DNA of 64,000 bases from Hymenobacter busanensis (GCF_008727865.1 NZ_VTWU01000006.1:62001-126000); one strand, 5' to 3'. Shown: positions 17,466-26,517, counted from the stretch's first letter. Notes: generated by a model from the sequence alone, not told the origin. Numbers and translations: made by a program.

Positions 17466-18185
17466 TTAATAATTGGCTTCCGCCGCCGGCAAGTCAATCA
17501 GGATGAACTGCGCGTCCTTGTCGGCCCGAATGTCGACCACGTGCTCGTCGGTCAGGCGGGCCTGGTCGCCAGCGCCCAGCTCGGTGCCGTTCACGAAAAT
17601 GGTGCCTTCGCGCACGTAAATGAACGTGAGCCGGATGGGGAAGGTTTTGAACTGCACTTCCTTACCCGCGCGCAGGTTGCTCCAATAAATGGTGCTGTTG
17701 GAGTTGATGTAGACCACGTCTTCCAGCACTTTCTGGCCCGACACGAGCGGCACCAGCTCGTTGGTAGAGTCCAGAAAATCGAGGTCTTTCTGCTCGTAGC
17801 TGGGCGAAAGGCCGCGCTGGTTGGGCAAAAACCACAGCTGGTACAGCTGCAGCGGCTTGTCGGTCTTGTTGTATTCGGAGTGGGCCAGGCCGGTGCCGGC
17901 CGTCATGCGCTGCACCTCGCCGGCCTTGATGGTGGTTTTGTTGCCCATCGTGTCTTCGTGGGCAATTTCGCCGTCGAGCACCAGCGTCACGATTTCCATT
18001 TCCGAGTGCGGATGCTGCGGAAAGCCCGAGTTGGCCGCCACCGCGTCGTCGTTGAACACCCGCAGCGGCCCGAAATGCATGTTTTTGGGGTCGTAGTAGT
18101 CGGCAAACGAGAACAGGAAGTAGCTGTTGAGCCAGGGCGCGGGCGAGGCATGGCGGCGCTCAGTGGCCGGAATGTAAGTGAGCAT
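17466..18185 (-). CDS. Pirin family protein (quercetinase-type bicupin)
   Basis: The 239 aa bicupin has the pirin metal site in the N-terminal cupin: HPHSEMEIVT (two His) and GLAHSEYN (His and Glu), four ligands for Fe or another divalent metal. Bacterial homologues such as YhhW oxidise quercetin in vitro, but the physiological role is unsettled. The length matches the family. ATG 18185 gives MLTYIPATERRHAS; an extension to 18278 is not supported. Confidence 0.92.
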   Translation of the reverse strand: MLTYIPATERRHASPAPWLNSYFLFSFADYYDPKNMHFGPLRVFNDDAVAANSGFPQHPHSEMEIVTLVLDGEIAHEDTMGNKTTIKAGEVQRMTAGTGLAHSEYNKTDKPLQLYQLWFLPNQRGLSPSYEQKDLDFLDSTNELVPLVSGQKVLEDVVYINSNSTIYWSNLRAGKEVQFKTFPIRLTFIYVREGTIFVNGTELGAGDQARLTDEHVVDIRADKDAQFILIDLPAAEANY

Positions 18186-18315
18186 GGTGGTGTCGGTTGT
18201 AAGGAGGTTCCGGTGGAACGCGGGAAAAGCTAGCCCGCATACGCACCGAAGCGGCGTGAAGTTAGACACGCCATCCACATTACATGCAGCAAACCCTATA
18301 CTCGCTCAAAAGAAA

Positions 18316-18341
18316 CCGCCCGAACCAAACGGCCCGGGCGG
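18316..18341 (-). terminator. Likely terminator of the S24 repressor gene
   Basis: A CCGCCCG / CGGGCGG stem lies 58 nt past the repressor's stop on the minus strand and is followed on that strand by TTTCTTTTG. The loop is 12 nt. Confidence 0.55.
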
Positions 18342-18398
18342 CTATCATGCGTGCGGTTTTGCTGCTGCGGCCGCCAAGAAACGGCGCGTCAGGTTCGG

Positions 18399-19250
18399 CT
18401 ACGCCTTTTTCATCGTCGTCACCTGCTTCTGCAAATCCAGCACGATGCTGGCCAAGCGGTTCAGCGACAGATCGGCAATCGGGAACGTGCTGCTGATGTA
18501 GCTCTTGGCTTCCCAGATTTCGAGCACGTCTTCCACGTCGATTTCGTAGGGCGAGTACACCGGGTTGTCGGAGTGCAGCGTGAGCGAGGCGGCTTCCTTC
18601 AGGCGGTTGAACACGCGCTTGAACACGATGCCCTCCTTCTTGCTCACCACAATGCAGGGCGTGCCGTCTTTCACCTCGTTCCAGTCCGACACGTAGCGGC
18701 CCACGATAACGGTGCCCGAGGCAATGGGCAGCATCGAGTCGCCCGAAATTTCGAAGGCCCGGAACGTGCCCGTCTGGCCCAGCATGGGCAGGCGGAACTT
18801 GGGCAGATCCTCGATGTATTCCTGGTCGGCGTAGCCGTTCAGGTAGCCGGCGGCGGCTTTCAACGGCACCAGTTCGATGTTTTCGTTCTGGTTTTTGTCG
18901 ACCGTAATGGCCAGCACGCGCAGGTTCTCACCCGAGGCTTTGTCGACGCCGGCCACAGCCGCGCCATCGGTACCGGCGACGGCAGTTGCGGCAGCATCCA
19001 AGGCGGGCACGTTCTGCAACTGACGCAGCACGGCCGCGGCCTGGCGCTTCTTGGAGAAGTCGGTGGTGACCAGCGCATCGAGCGAAATGCCGAACAGGCG
19101 GGCCATTTTCACCAGCGTGGTCAGCTTGGGCTCGGCGCGCCCTTCCTCGTAGGCCCCGATGAGGGAGCGTTTGATGCTGAGTTTATCGGCTAGCTGGGCC
19201 TGCGTAAGGCTCAGTTCGCGGCGCCAGAATTTCAGGTTCGTATTGATCAT
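18399..19250 (-). CDS. XRE-family regulator with S24/LexA-like C-terminal domain
   Basis: The 283 aa protein joins an N-terminal helix-turn-helix (about 5-60; LSLTQAQLADKLSIKRSLIG) to a LexA/CI-type domain with the catalytic serine motif FEISGDSMLP in the second half. The linker is long and rich in Ala and Val. VIVGRYVSDW and KEGIVFKRV continue the S24 fold. Such proteins are repressors that may be inactivated by self-cleavage, but I cannot identify an Ala-Gly cleavage site with certainty. The start at ATG 19250 gives the expected N-terminus. A 13-nt palindrome at 19330-19342 upstream may be its own operator. Confidence 0.88.
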   Translation of the reverse strand: MINTNLKFWRRELSLTQAQLADKLSIKRSLIGAYEEGRAEPKLTTLVKMARLFGISLDALVTTDFSKKRQAAAVLRQLQNVPALDAAATAVAGTDGAAVAGVDKASGENLRVLAITVDKNQNENIELVPLKAAAGYLNGYADQEYIEDLPKFRLPMLGQTGTFRAFEISGDSMLPIASGTVIVGRYVSDWNEVKDGTPCIVVSKKEGIVFKRVFNRLKEAASLTLHSDNPVYSPYEIDVEDVLEIWEAKSYISSTFPIADLSLNRLASIVLDLQKQVTTMKKA

Positions 19251-19329
19251 GGGGCAAAGTGGCCGGCTAACGTAATTCGCCCTCAACGGCTTACCGGCTC
19301 GTGAAGGTACCAACAACGCCCCTCTTTTA

Positions 19330-19342
19330 CTAATTCAATTAG
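19330..19342. promoter_or_regulatory. Palindrome CTAATTcAATTAG, candidate operator
   Basis: A perfect 6-1-6 dyad lies in a short AT-rich island 80 nt upstream of the XRE/S24 regulator start, between it and the gene ending at 19409. It is a plausible autoregulatory site. Confidence 0.45.
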
Positions 19343-19408
19343 CCAAAAGTTTTTTTACTTATTCCTGATTAATATGCACCGCCGCAGTTGGCGCTGATTT
19401 AGCGGCAT

Positions 19409-20236
19409 TTAGCGTCGCGCCAACGGTTTTTCTGCCCACCATTCCTCGTTTTCCCAATATGTATCCCAGCCCCGTGCGGCGTATTTGCGGTTGATGTGCA
19501 CGTCCCGCTCGCCAATTTCGAAGTCGGTGAGAATCTGGCGGGCCAGCCCAAAAATGTTGTCTTTCCAGATGACCGGCACCTGCTCCTTGCCGCTGCGCCA
19601 CTGCCCCTCGAACAGAATGCCGCCGCCCCGCGTCTCGTTGTCGGCGGCGCAGCACCAGGTTTGCACGCCGCGTTCTTTATCGGGCGCAATGTCCATGTCT
19701 ACTTCGCCGCTGAAAGTGCCGCGCCGGCCGCCGGCCTCCTGAAAAGCAAACGTGCCGCTAATGGTGGCCGCCTGCCAGGGCTGATGCGGCAGGTCGCTGG
19801 TGTTGGGCTTGGCCAGCGCCAGGTAGTCGGTGAAAGTGATAGTGCCGCTGAAGGGCGTGACTTTGCGGTGGTGGCGGCTCTTGCCGCGCACGTAATACAC
19901 GTTGGGATGCTCGGAGTCGCGCTTCACCGAGGTCAGCACAAATTCCAGCCGCCAGTAATCGTAGCTGTAGAACCCGTTGAAAATGTTGTTGCCTTCGGCG
20001 GCGTTGAAGCGCAGCAGGGGTGCCACGTTCACGCGCTTGAAAAACGCCATTTTGCGGCTACTGAGGGCATTGACGCTTGCTGCTTTGGTCTTAGCCACAA
20101 CGGCGGGCGCTTTTCTGACCGGCCGCACGACCGGCTTTTTGGAAGTTGCAGGGGTTTCGGCGCGATTGGGCGCAGCAGGAAGCGTGGGGGCTGCCGCCAG
20201 CAGGCCGGCAACCACCAAAACGAACGGTTGGTACAT
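19409..20236 (-). CDS. Exported tryptophan-rich protein of unknown function (paralogue 1)
   Basis: The 275 aa protein has a signal peptide (MYQPFVLVVAGLLAAAPTLP), a Lys/Ala/Pro linker, and a conserved domain from about 70 to the end. Landmarks are YDYWRLEFVL, VTPFSGTITF, a GTFAFQEAGG strand, and a C-terminal block with DFEIGERDVHI, RGWDTYWENEEWW and AEKP. The upstream gene (20304-21185) encodes a paralogue with the same blocks, and the two are in tandem 67 nt apart. I know no function. The Trp-rich end might bind carbohydrate or a partner. Confidence 0.75.
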   Translation of the reverse strand: MYQPFVLVVAGLLAAAPTLPAAPNRAETPATSKKPVVRPVRKAPAVVAKTKAASVNALSSRKMAFFKRVNVAPLLRFNAAEGNNIFNGFYSYDYWRLEFVLTSVKRDSEHPNVYYVRGKSRHHRKVTPFSGTITFTDYLALAKPNTSDLPHQPWQAATISGTFAFQEAGGRRGTFSGEVDMDIAPDKERGVQTWCCAADNETRGGGILFEGQWRSGKEQVPVIWKDNIFGLARQILTDFEIGERDVHINRKYAARGWDTYWENEEWWAEKPLARR

Positions 20237-20303
20237 GGGTATGGGGAGCTGGCCTGCGCCGCCGGCAGCGGGCAGAAGTGGAAAAGGCAGGCGAAAAATG
20301 TGG

Positions 20304-21185
20304 CTAGAGGCTGGCCGTGGGCGCTTCGGCCCACCACTCGTCGTTTTCCCAGAAACGGTCCCAGCCGCGCTTTACGTACTTGGGGCTGATGTTGATTTCC
20401 CGCTCGCCGATGTCGAAATCGGACAGCACTTCGTGGGCCAGGTAGTAGAAGTTGTCGGCCCAGAGCACGGGCTTCTGCCGGCCGTTGGCCCCGCGCCACT
20501 GGCCCTTAAACTCGTAGCCAAACGACTCGCGGGCATCTATGTCCGACTCAACGTAGCTTAGGGCAGTGGCTTGCCCGTGGGCATCCACCTCAAACTCGGC
20601 CCTGACGGTGCCGCTGAACTGCCCCGCTCCTGCTACCTGCGGGTTTTCGTCGAATACAAAACGTCCTGTTAGCGTGTAGTTGTGAACGCTGTCGGGAAAC
20701 GTGCCTTTGAATTTTAGCGGTTGCACCTGCTCGACGGTGATGGTACCGCTGAACGGCGTGATGCGCTGCTTGAAGCGGTTTTTACCGCTCACGCGCAACA
20801 GTTCGGGCCGCTGCGGGTCGCGCTCCACGCGCAGCAGCGCCATTTCGATGCGGTAATAATCGGCGCCGAAAAACCCGTTTTTGCTCACGTCGCTGTGCTC
20901 GTCCGCTCCGGGCTGCCAGATGGTAGCCAGATTGTACTGCCGCGCAAACCGTACCGCGTTTTCGGAAACCTTGGACTCGGCTGACGGAGCGGCACTAACT
21001 GCTTCCGCTGGGGCCGGCGACGCGGAAACGCGGCCTGCCGCAGCCGGCTCTGCAGCTGGTGCCGAGGCCGCAGTAGCCCGGCGGGCAGCAGCCGAAGAAA
21101 ACGGCCGGGAGGCTTCGGAAGCCTGCCGTTGGCAAGCCGCCGCAAGCAGCGCGGCGCTGGCCAGGAAGTAGAGCGACTTGTTCAT
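20304..21185 (-). CDS. Predicted tryptophan-rich lipoprotein of unknown function (paralogue 2)
   Basis: The 293 aa protein starts with a signal ending LLAAAC (Cys 18, lipobox-like), then a low-complexity Ala/Pro/Ser linker to about 75, then the same domain as the next gene: ADYYRIEMALL, ITPFSGTITV, and the C-terminal DFDIGEREINIS and RGWDRFWENDEWWAEAP. One copy thus keeps a lipidation Cys and the other does not. Its ATG overlaps the stop of the DUF2306 gene by four bases (ATGA), indicating translational coupling. Function unknown. Confidence 0.75.
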   Translation of the reverse strand: MNKSLYFLASAALLAAACQRQASEASRPFSSAAARRATAASAPAAEPAAAGRVSASPAPAEAVSAAPSAESKVSENAVRFARQYNLATIWQPGADEHSDVSKNGFFGADYYRIEMALLRVERDPQRPELLRVSGKNRFKQRITPFSGTITVEQVQPLKFKGTFPDSVHNYTLTGRFVFDENPQVAGAGQFSGTVRAEFEVDAHGQATALSYVESDIDARESFGYEFKGQWRGANGRQKPVLWADNFYYLAHEVLSDFDIGEREINISPKYVKRGWDRFWENDEWWAEAPTASL

Positions 21186-21898
21186 GCGGATACAGTGAGT
21201 GGTTGCAAGTGAGCGGGTCGGGCATTGGGTTGGCTCTGGTAAAAGTCGCGCAGCAGGCGGCGGGCCGCGCCGGCCTGAATCAGTACTTCGGCCAGCAGCA
21301 AGTTGCCGGTCCACGAAAGCCACACCACCGTGAGGTAGGTTTCGATGGGCTTGGTACCGAAGAGGTAAAACATGGTATAGCTTTCGAGGCGCAAGCTCAT
21401 GGCGGCCAGCGTCACCAGGAAGCTGCGCAGCATCCACTTGATGTGCTCTTCCCACTGCCGCTGCCGTGCCAGTCGGTACGCTTGCCAGGTGCACAGCCAC
21501 CACACCACGCACTGCAGCGTGAAGCCGACTTTGGCCGACAGCCCGCCGTTGGCATAGAAAGCCAGAATCAGCCCCGAGGGCGCGGCCAGGGCCAAAATGG
21601 AAGCCACGTAAATCTTGCCAAGCTGCTGATGCACTTTGCGGCGCTTACGCCAAAGGGCAGGAAAAAACTGCAGCAGCCCCGTCAGCAGTACCCACCAGCT
21701 GCTGGTGATATGCGTGTAGAAACCCGTGCGAAAAACCGTGTTGCTGTTGATGGCCGCCGACTTGGTCGTCAGAAAATGAATGCCCGGCTCGAAGCTCAGG
21801 TACGGCAGCACCATCTTGAGCATCAGCCCGGTGAACAGCGCAACGGCCACACCCGCCCCAATCTGGGCGCTGCGGTACACAGCGGAGGAAGACGACAT
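21182..21898 (-). CDS. DUF2306-like multi-pass membrane protein
   Basis: The 238 aa product has about six or seven transmembrane helices. HITSSWWVLLTGLLQFFP and KRRKVHQQLGKIYVASIL resemble DUF2306/YozB-like membrane proteins, in which conserved His residues could bind a cofactor. QWEEHIKWMLRSFLVTLAAM in the second half also fits. It is the first gene of a minus-strand group with the two Trp-rich genes. Function unknown. Confidence 0.78.
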   Translation of the reverse strand: MSSSSAVYRSAQIGAGVAVALFTGLMLKMVLPYLSFEPGIHFLTTKSAAINSNTVFRTGFYTHITSSWWVLLTGLLQFFPALWRKRRKVHQQLGKIYVASILALAAPSGLILAFYANGGLSAKVGFTLQCVVWWLCTWQAYRLARQRQWEEHIKWMLRSFLVTLAAMSLRLESYTMFYLFGTKPIETYLTVVWLSWTGNLLLAEVLIQAGAARRLLRDFYQSQPNARPAHLQPLTVSA

Positions 21899-22000
21899 AG
21901 CAGGGAGTGGGAAGGGCTTCTTCTAAAGTAGCAATTTGCGAAGCCAGAACAGCCTTATAACGGCGACTATATAGAAAATTGTGTAGGCTCGATAAAAATA

Positions 22001-22032
22001 AAACCCGCCGGACCGAAGCCGTTGGCGGGTTT
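22001..22032 (-). terminator. Terminator of recQ
   Basis: Arms AAACCCGCC (22001-22009) and GGCGGGTTT (22024-22032) form a stem; on the minus strand the 3' side continues TTATTTTTATC. It lies 64 nt past the recQ stop. Confidence 0.75.
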
Positions 22033-22050
22033 TGAAGGCTTAGGAAGAAC

Positions 22051-22080
22051 GCGATGCTTCGGCTGCGCCCCTGCATCACG
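22051..22080. repeat. Half copy of the REP-like element at 3384-3483
   Basis: GCGATGCTTCGGCTGCGCCC and the bases after it match the arms of the inverted repeat at 3391-3480 with three or four differences over 30 nt. Only one arm is present here, next to the end of recQ. Confidence 0.65.
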
Positions 22081-22095
22081 GGCCAGTACCGCGGG

Positions 22096-24366
22096 CTACA
22101 CTTCCACCGGCTTAGTGGGCAGCTGGCCGCGCAGACGCTTGTCGTAGATGAGGGCTACGCGGAGTTGGAAATAGTCGAACTGCTCGCGCAGGTGGTCGAA
22201 CAGGTCGCGAAGGCGGAACTCGGGGCCTAACTCGGCCACGGCCATACGGATGCGGGCGAAGTCGTCCATCGACAGAAACTCCTCGGTGCGTAGCTGGTAC
22301 CCTTTTTCGTAAAGCGCCTCCAGGTGCGACTTGATGGTGCTCTGCGAGAGGCCGCGCTGCTCGGCAATCTGCGCCACGGTGAGGCCCTGGCGGTGCAGCT
22401 TCCACGAATCGAGGTAGGTGCTGCCGGTGGCCGAAGGCGCGCCGGGGCTACGCTTTTTGGCCGGTGCGACGGGCGTATCGTCTTCGTCGGCAGGCACATC
22501 GGGCACGTCTTCCGGCGCCGGCGCGCCCGACTGCGCCGCAATCAGGTTGATGAACTCTTGGCCGTAGGTTTCGAACTTCTTCATGCCCACGCCCGAAATG
22601 GCCAACATGGCTGTGCGCGTACGGGGCCGCTCCACGGCCATTTCCTGCAGCGTAGTGTCGCTGAACACCACGTAGGGCGGCACGCCCTGGGCATCGGCAA
22701 TGCGCTTGCGCAGGTTGCGCAGCTTCTCGAACAAATCGTCGCCGACGGAGGGCAGGCGCTGACCGGCAGCGGCTTTGGCGGCGCGGCCTTTGGGTGCTTT
22801 CTCGGTTTTTTCGGGCACCTGGAACTGGCGCAGGTTCAGGCGCCGCTCGCCTTTGAGCACCTGCCAGCCCTGCTCGGTGAGCTTGAGCGCGTAGCCCTGC
22901 TCGTAGGCAATGTAAAGCAAGCCCGCGTTCAGCAGCTGGTGCAGGTAGCTCTGCCAGTCGAGGAAGGTCAGGTTGGCGCCGGCGCCGAAGGTCTTGATCT
23001 GGTCGTAGCCGCGCGAAATGACGCCCTGGTTGCGGCGGCCCAGCAGAATGTCGACCACCACGCTCAGCGGAGCGGCTTCGCGGGTGCGGGCCACGGCCGA
23101 CAGGGCTTTCTGGGCCAGCTCGGTGCCGTCGAAAGTGGAAGGCGGGTTGCGGCAGATGTCGCAGTTGCCGCAGTCGGTTTCCGACACCTCGCCGAAGTAG
23201 GCCAGCAGGATGCGGCGGCGGCACGAGCCGGCCTCGGCAAACTGCTGCATGCGCTCCAGCTTGGTGGTGTTCAGCTGCGAGAGGCGCGGGTCGGCGTCCT
23301 TGGTAATCATGTCGCGCAGCTGGGCCACGTCGGCGTAGCTGTAGAACAATACCGCCTCGGCGGGCGCCCCGTCGCGGCCGGCGCGGCCGATTTCCTGGTA
23401 GTAGCCCTCGATGTTTTTGGGCAGGTTGTAGTGAATCACCCAGCGCACGTTGCTCTTGTCGATGCCCATGCCGAAGGCCACCGTCGCGCAGATGATCTGC
23501 AAATCGTCGCGCAGGAACTTCTCCTGCACGTCGGAGCGGGCCTTGTCGGTCATGCCGGCGTGGTAGAAACCAGCGCGGTAGCCTTTCTCCTTGAGCTTGC
23601 CGGCCAGCGTTTCGCACTGCTTGCGCGAGAGGCAATACACAATGCCGGGCTCCTCGGGGTGGTTTTTCAGGTAGTTGATGATGCCCGTCACGCGGTCTTG
23701 GCCGGGCCGCACGCTCAGGTTCAGGTTCGGGCGGTCGAACGACGAGAGAAACACCTGCGGGTCGTTCAGGCGCAGCTGCTGCTGAATGTCGCGCTGGGTG
23801 AGGCGGTCGGCAGTGGCCGTCAGGGCAATGATGGGCACCGCGGGAAACTGCTGGCGCAGCACCTTGAGCTGGGTGTATTCAGGCCGGAAATCGTGGCCCC
23901 ACGAGGAAATGCAGTGCGCCTCGTCGATGGCGAACATGCTGACTTTGATGCGCTGCAAAAAGCTCAGGAAACCCTCCGACAGCAGCTTTTCCGGCGACAC
24001 GTACAGCAGCTTGAGTGCGCCGGCGTGGCAGGCCTTGGCAATGCTGTTCTGCTCGGCCTGCCCGATGCTGGAGTTGATGCAGGCCGCCGAAATGCCGTTG
24101 GCTTTCAGCGCCTCCACTTGGTCCTTCATCAGGGCAATGAGCGGCGAGACGACCACGCACACGCCCTCTTGCACCATGGCAGGCACCTGGAAACACACCG
24201 ATTTGCCGCCGCCCGTGGGCATGAGCACCACCGTGTCGCGCCCGCTCAGGATGCTCTCGATAATATCTTGCTGCAAGGGCCGGAAGTGGTCGTAGCCGTA
24301 GTACTGCTTGAGCACGCGGCGGGCCGAGTCGATGGTGGGCGCGAGGGGTTCCGGAGCGAATAACAT
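22096..24366 (-). CDS. recQ: ATP-dependent DNA helicase RecQ
   Basis: The 756 aa helicase has Walker A MPTGGGKS (about 49-56), DEAH in FAIDEAHCISSW, and motif VI GYYQEIGRAGRDG. The RecQ zinc-binding domain includes CRRRILLAYFGE and CGNCDIC, followed by the RQC winged helix, an HRDC domain (about 545-620; QGVPPYVVFSDTTLQEMA), and a C-terminal helix-turn-helix region (HRQGLTVAQIAEQRGLS). The length is usual for Bacteroidota RecQ. It repairs and restarts stalled forks. A TATTTTTA box is just 4 nt upstream of ATG. Confidence 0.96.
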   Translation of the reverse strand: MLFAPEPLAPTIDSARRVLKQYYGYDHFRPLQQDIIESILSGRDTVVLMPTGGGKSVCFQVPAMVQEGVCVVVSPLIALMKDQVEALKANGISAACINSSIGQAEQNSIAKACHAGALKLLYVSPEKLLSEGFLSFLQRIKVSMFAIDEAHCISSWGHDFRPEYTQLKVLRQQFPAVPIIALTATADRLTQRDIQQQLRLNDPQVFLSSFDRPNLNLSVRPGQDRVTGIINYLKNHPEEPGIVYCLSRKQCETLAGKLKEKGYRAGFYHAGMTDKARSDVQEKFLRDDLQIICATVAFGMGIDKSNVRWVIHYNLPKNIEGYYQEIGRAGRDGAPAEAVLFYSYADVAQLRDMITKDADPRLSQLNTTKLERMQQFAEAGSCRRRILLAYFGEVSETDCGNCDICRNPPSTFDGTELAQKALSAVARTREAAPLSVVVDILLGRRNQGVISRGYDQIKTFGAGANLTFLDWQSYLHQLLNAGLLYIAYEQGYALKLTEQGWQVLKGERRLNLRQFQVPEKTEKAPKGRAAKAAAGQRLPSVGDDLFEKLRNLRKRIADAQGVPPYVVFSDTTLQEMAVERPRTRTAMLAISGVGMKKFETYGQEFINLIAAQSGAPAPEDVPDVPADEDDTPVAPAKKRSPGAPSATGSTYLDSWKLHRQGLTVAQIAEQRGLSQSTIKSHLEALYEKGYQLRTEEFLSMDDFARIRMAVAELGPEFRLRDLFDHLREQFDYFQLRVALIYDKRLRGQLPTKPVEV

Positions 24367-24370
24367 GGGG

Positions 24371-24378
24371 TAAAAATA
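24371..24378 (-). promoter_or_regulatory. -7-like box TATTTTTA of recQ
   Basis: TATTTTTA differs from TAnnTTTG only in the last base and is separated from ATG by CCCC, the same distance as in murB. Transcription would begin at or next to the start codon. Confidence 0.4.
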
Positions 24379-24645
24379 CGGCGCTTTGGCGGGAGTTTGA
24401 CGGATAAGCTAACAGTTGACGGTGCAAAAACGTGCGCAGCAAGTAGCTCACCGAGGCTGGTTGCCGCGCTGGCCGCAATTCTTATCTTGGACCGGTCAGC
24501 GGGTTGCGTCTATCCGGCCATTGTTGAACGAATACCTGCTCTTTGCATCGTGCACCCAGCTATTGTGCGCCATTCATCATGACATAAGTCGGCAAACGAA
24601 AAGACTGGCTTCGTACCCAATTCAATAAATCAAAAAACGCATCAC

Positions 24646-25209
24646 ATGAAAACTAACACCAACTCAATAACAGGTTGCATGCTGAGCCTAATCTATTTGC
24701 TTTCCATAAGCGCATGCGACAATAAAACCCCAAGCATAAACGCCGTCGGCAATATAATTGCAGCAGACTCAGTCAACGTAAATACCCCTACGAACAACAA
24801 GCAGCTTGTTCTAAAGCTTTATCAGGCGCTGAACGACACCAATTGGGCACTGGCAAGGACGCTAATTGACAAGGACTTTAAGCATCATTTTGTTAAGGGC
24901 ACTGGCTTTGCCGATGTTCCCTGGAGTGGTTTTGAGCAAGGCTACAGGATGTCGCAACAAGCATTTCCCGACTGGAAGTTAACTCCAATTCAGGTAGTTG
25001 CAGAAGGCGAATACGTTTCTACTCTTTTAAGCGGACAAGGCACGCACCTGGGCTAATTCGCTGGCCTGCCCGCAACAAAAGTTATAGCAGGTGCTCCAAT
25101 CATGCTTTTGCACCACATAAAAAATGGCAAAATAGTAGCAGACTGGGAGGTCATGAATACCGATGCCTTTATCCAACAATTAAAAGACAAACCAAGCCGG
25201 TCGGAATAA
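24646..25209 (+). pseudogene. SnoaL/ester-cyclase-like lipoprotein gene interrupted by an in-frame stop
   Basis: The first 136 codons encode a lipoprotein-type signal (LLSISAC) and a SnoaL/NTF2-like domain (LVLKLYQALNDTNWALA, DVPWSGFEQGYRMSQQAFPDW, LLSGQGTHLG). A TAA at 25054-25056 ends the frame at the point where relatives read GTHxGEF. The same frame then continues for 50 codons with the missing family end (FAGLPATKV, HHIKNGKIVADWEVMN) to TAA 25207-25209. A single G-to-T change (GAA to TAA) would explain it. The region is much more AT-rich than its surroundings, which suggests recent transfer. It may also be a sequencing error. Confidence 0.8.
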
Positions 25210-25332
25210 AAATACCCAAACGCAGCAAATACACAATTCACCTCGGGACATTTAGTCGAACAACAGCTATTATAGGCGCGCCATAACACAGCACCCATAA
25301 TTAATAATTTATTTCCACCAGAATCCTATTGA

Positions 25333-26517
25333 TTATTCCTCCTTCGGGGCTTTCCGGCTGCCGCGGTACAGCTCGTATTTCAGCAGGCGGCAGTCGATGG
25401 GTCCGTTGTAGAGCGGCACGCGGCGCGAGGTACGCAGGCCGATGCTCTTGGCGGCTTCGAGGTTGCCGGTGAAGAGGTAGGCGTCGTAGCCCTGGAAATT
25501 GGTTTTCAGCGTGTCGCCGATGGCTTTGTAAAGCGCAGCCATTTCGGCTTCGGCGCCGATTCGTTCGCCGTAGGGCGGGTTGCTGAGGATGATGCCGGGC
25601 TGCTCCTCGGTTTTGGGCGGAGTGGCCTCGCGCACGTCGCGCACGGCCAGGCGGATGTAGTCTTCGAGGCCGGCGGCGGCTACGTTCTGGCGGGCCAGCT
25701 CAATGGTGTCGCGCGAGAGGTCGGAGCCGGCGAGGTAGGCTTGCGGCTCTTCGATGCGGGCCTGACGGGCGTCCATGAGCACGGTTTCCCAGAGGGCGCG
25801 GTCGAAATCGGGCCAGCGCTGGAAGGCAAAGTCGCCTTGGTGAAACAGGCCGGGCGCGATGCGCTGGGCAATCATGGCGGCTTCGCAGAGGATGGTGCCC
25901 GAGCCGCACATGGGGTCGATGAGCGGCTTTTTGCCGTCCCAGCCGCTGAGCAGCACCAGGCCGGCGGCCAGCACCTCGTTCAGGGGAGCTTCGTTGGTGA
26001 GCTGGCGGTAGCCGCGCCGGTGCAGCGACTCGCCGGCTGCGTCGAGCGACAGAAGGGCCTCGTTGTCGAGCAGGTGCAGGTGCAGGCGCACGTCGGGCTT
26101 CACCGGGTCGACGCTGGGGCGGCGGCCGGTGCGGGTGCGAAACTGGTCGACGATGGCGTCCTTGGTGAGCTGCGCGATATACAAGGAGTGCTCCAGGTTC
26201 GAGCGGTTGGTAACGGCAGTAATGGCGAAGGTCTGATCGGGCGTGAGGTAGTCGGCCCAGTTGATGCGGCTGACCTCGCGGTAGAGGCTTTGCTCGTCGG
26301 GGGCCGGAAAATCGGCAAAGGGCATCAGAATGCGCATGGCGGTGCGGCACCAGAGCACGGCTTCGTAGAGCAGCTGCTTGTTGCCGGTAAATTCCACGGC
26401 GCGGTTGCCCACCTGCACGTTGTTGGCGCCAAGCTGGCGCAACTCCTCGGCCAGCACTTCTTCGAGGCCGAACTGGGTGGTGGCGGTCAGGTACAATTCG
26501 GCGGAGCGGGAGGCCAT
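25333..26517 (-). CDS. THUMP-domain class I RNA methyltransferase (RlmK/L N-terminal type)
   Basis: The 394 aa enzyme methylates guanine N2 in RNA, probably 23S rRNA as in RlmL. The N-terminal THUMP region (about 45-160) contains ALWCRTAMRILMPFADF-like sequence; the SAM-binding motif is DPMCGSGTILCEAA (near 195-208), and the catalytic NPPYGER is near 313. Start ATG 26517; the extension to 26649 is upstream of a CACCTTTG promoter-like box and is rejected. The length matches single-domain YcbY-type enzymes. Confidence 0.93.
   Translation of the reverse strand: MASRSAELYLTATTQFGLEEVLAEELRQLGANNVQVGNRAVEFTGNKQLLYEAVLWCRTAMRILMPFADFPAPDEQSLYREVSRINWADYLTPDQTFAITAVTNRSNLEHSLYIAQLTKDAIVDQFRTRTGRRPSVDPVKPDVRLHLHLLDNEALLSLDAAGESLHRRGYRQLTNEAPLNEVLAAGLVLLSGWDGKKPLIDPMCGSGTILCEAAMIAQRIAPGLFHQGDFAFQRWPDFDRALWETVLMDARQARIEEPQAYLAGSDLSRDTIELARQNVAAAGLEDYIRLAVRDVREATPPKTEEQPGIILSNPPYGERIGAEAEMAALYKAIGDTLKTNFQGYDAYLFTGNLEAAKSIGLRTSRRVPLYNGPIDCRLLKYELYRGSRKAPKEE

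Noticed and set aside
22324-24363. 679-residue open frame antisense to recQ
   Set aside because: It is the mirror of the recQ gene, caused by high G+C; the protein is of low complexity (Val/Ala/Gly/His) and has no motifs.
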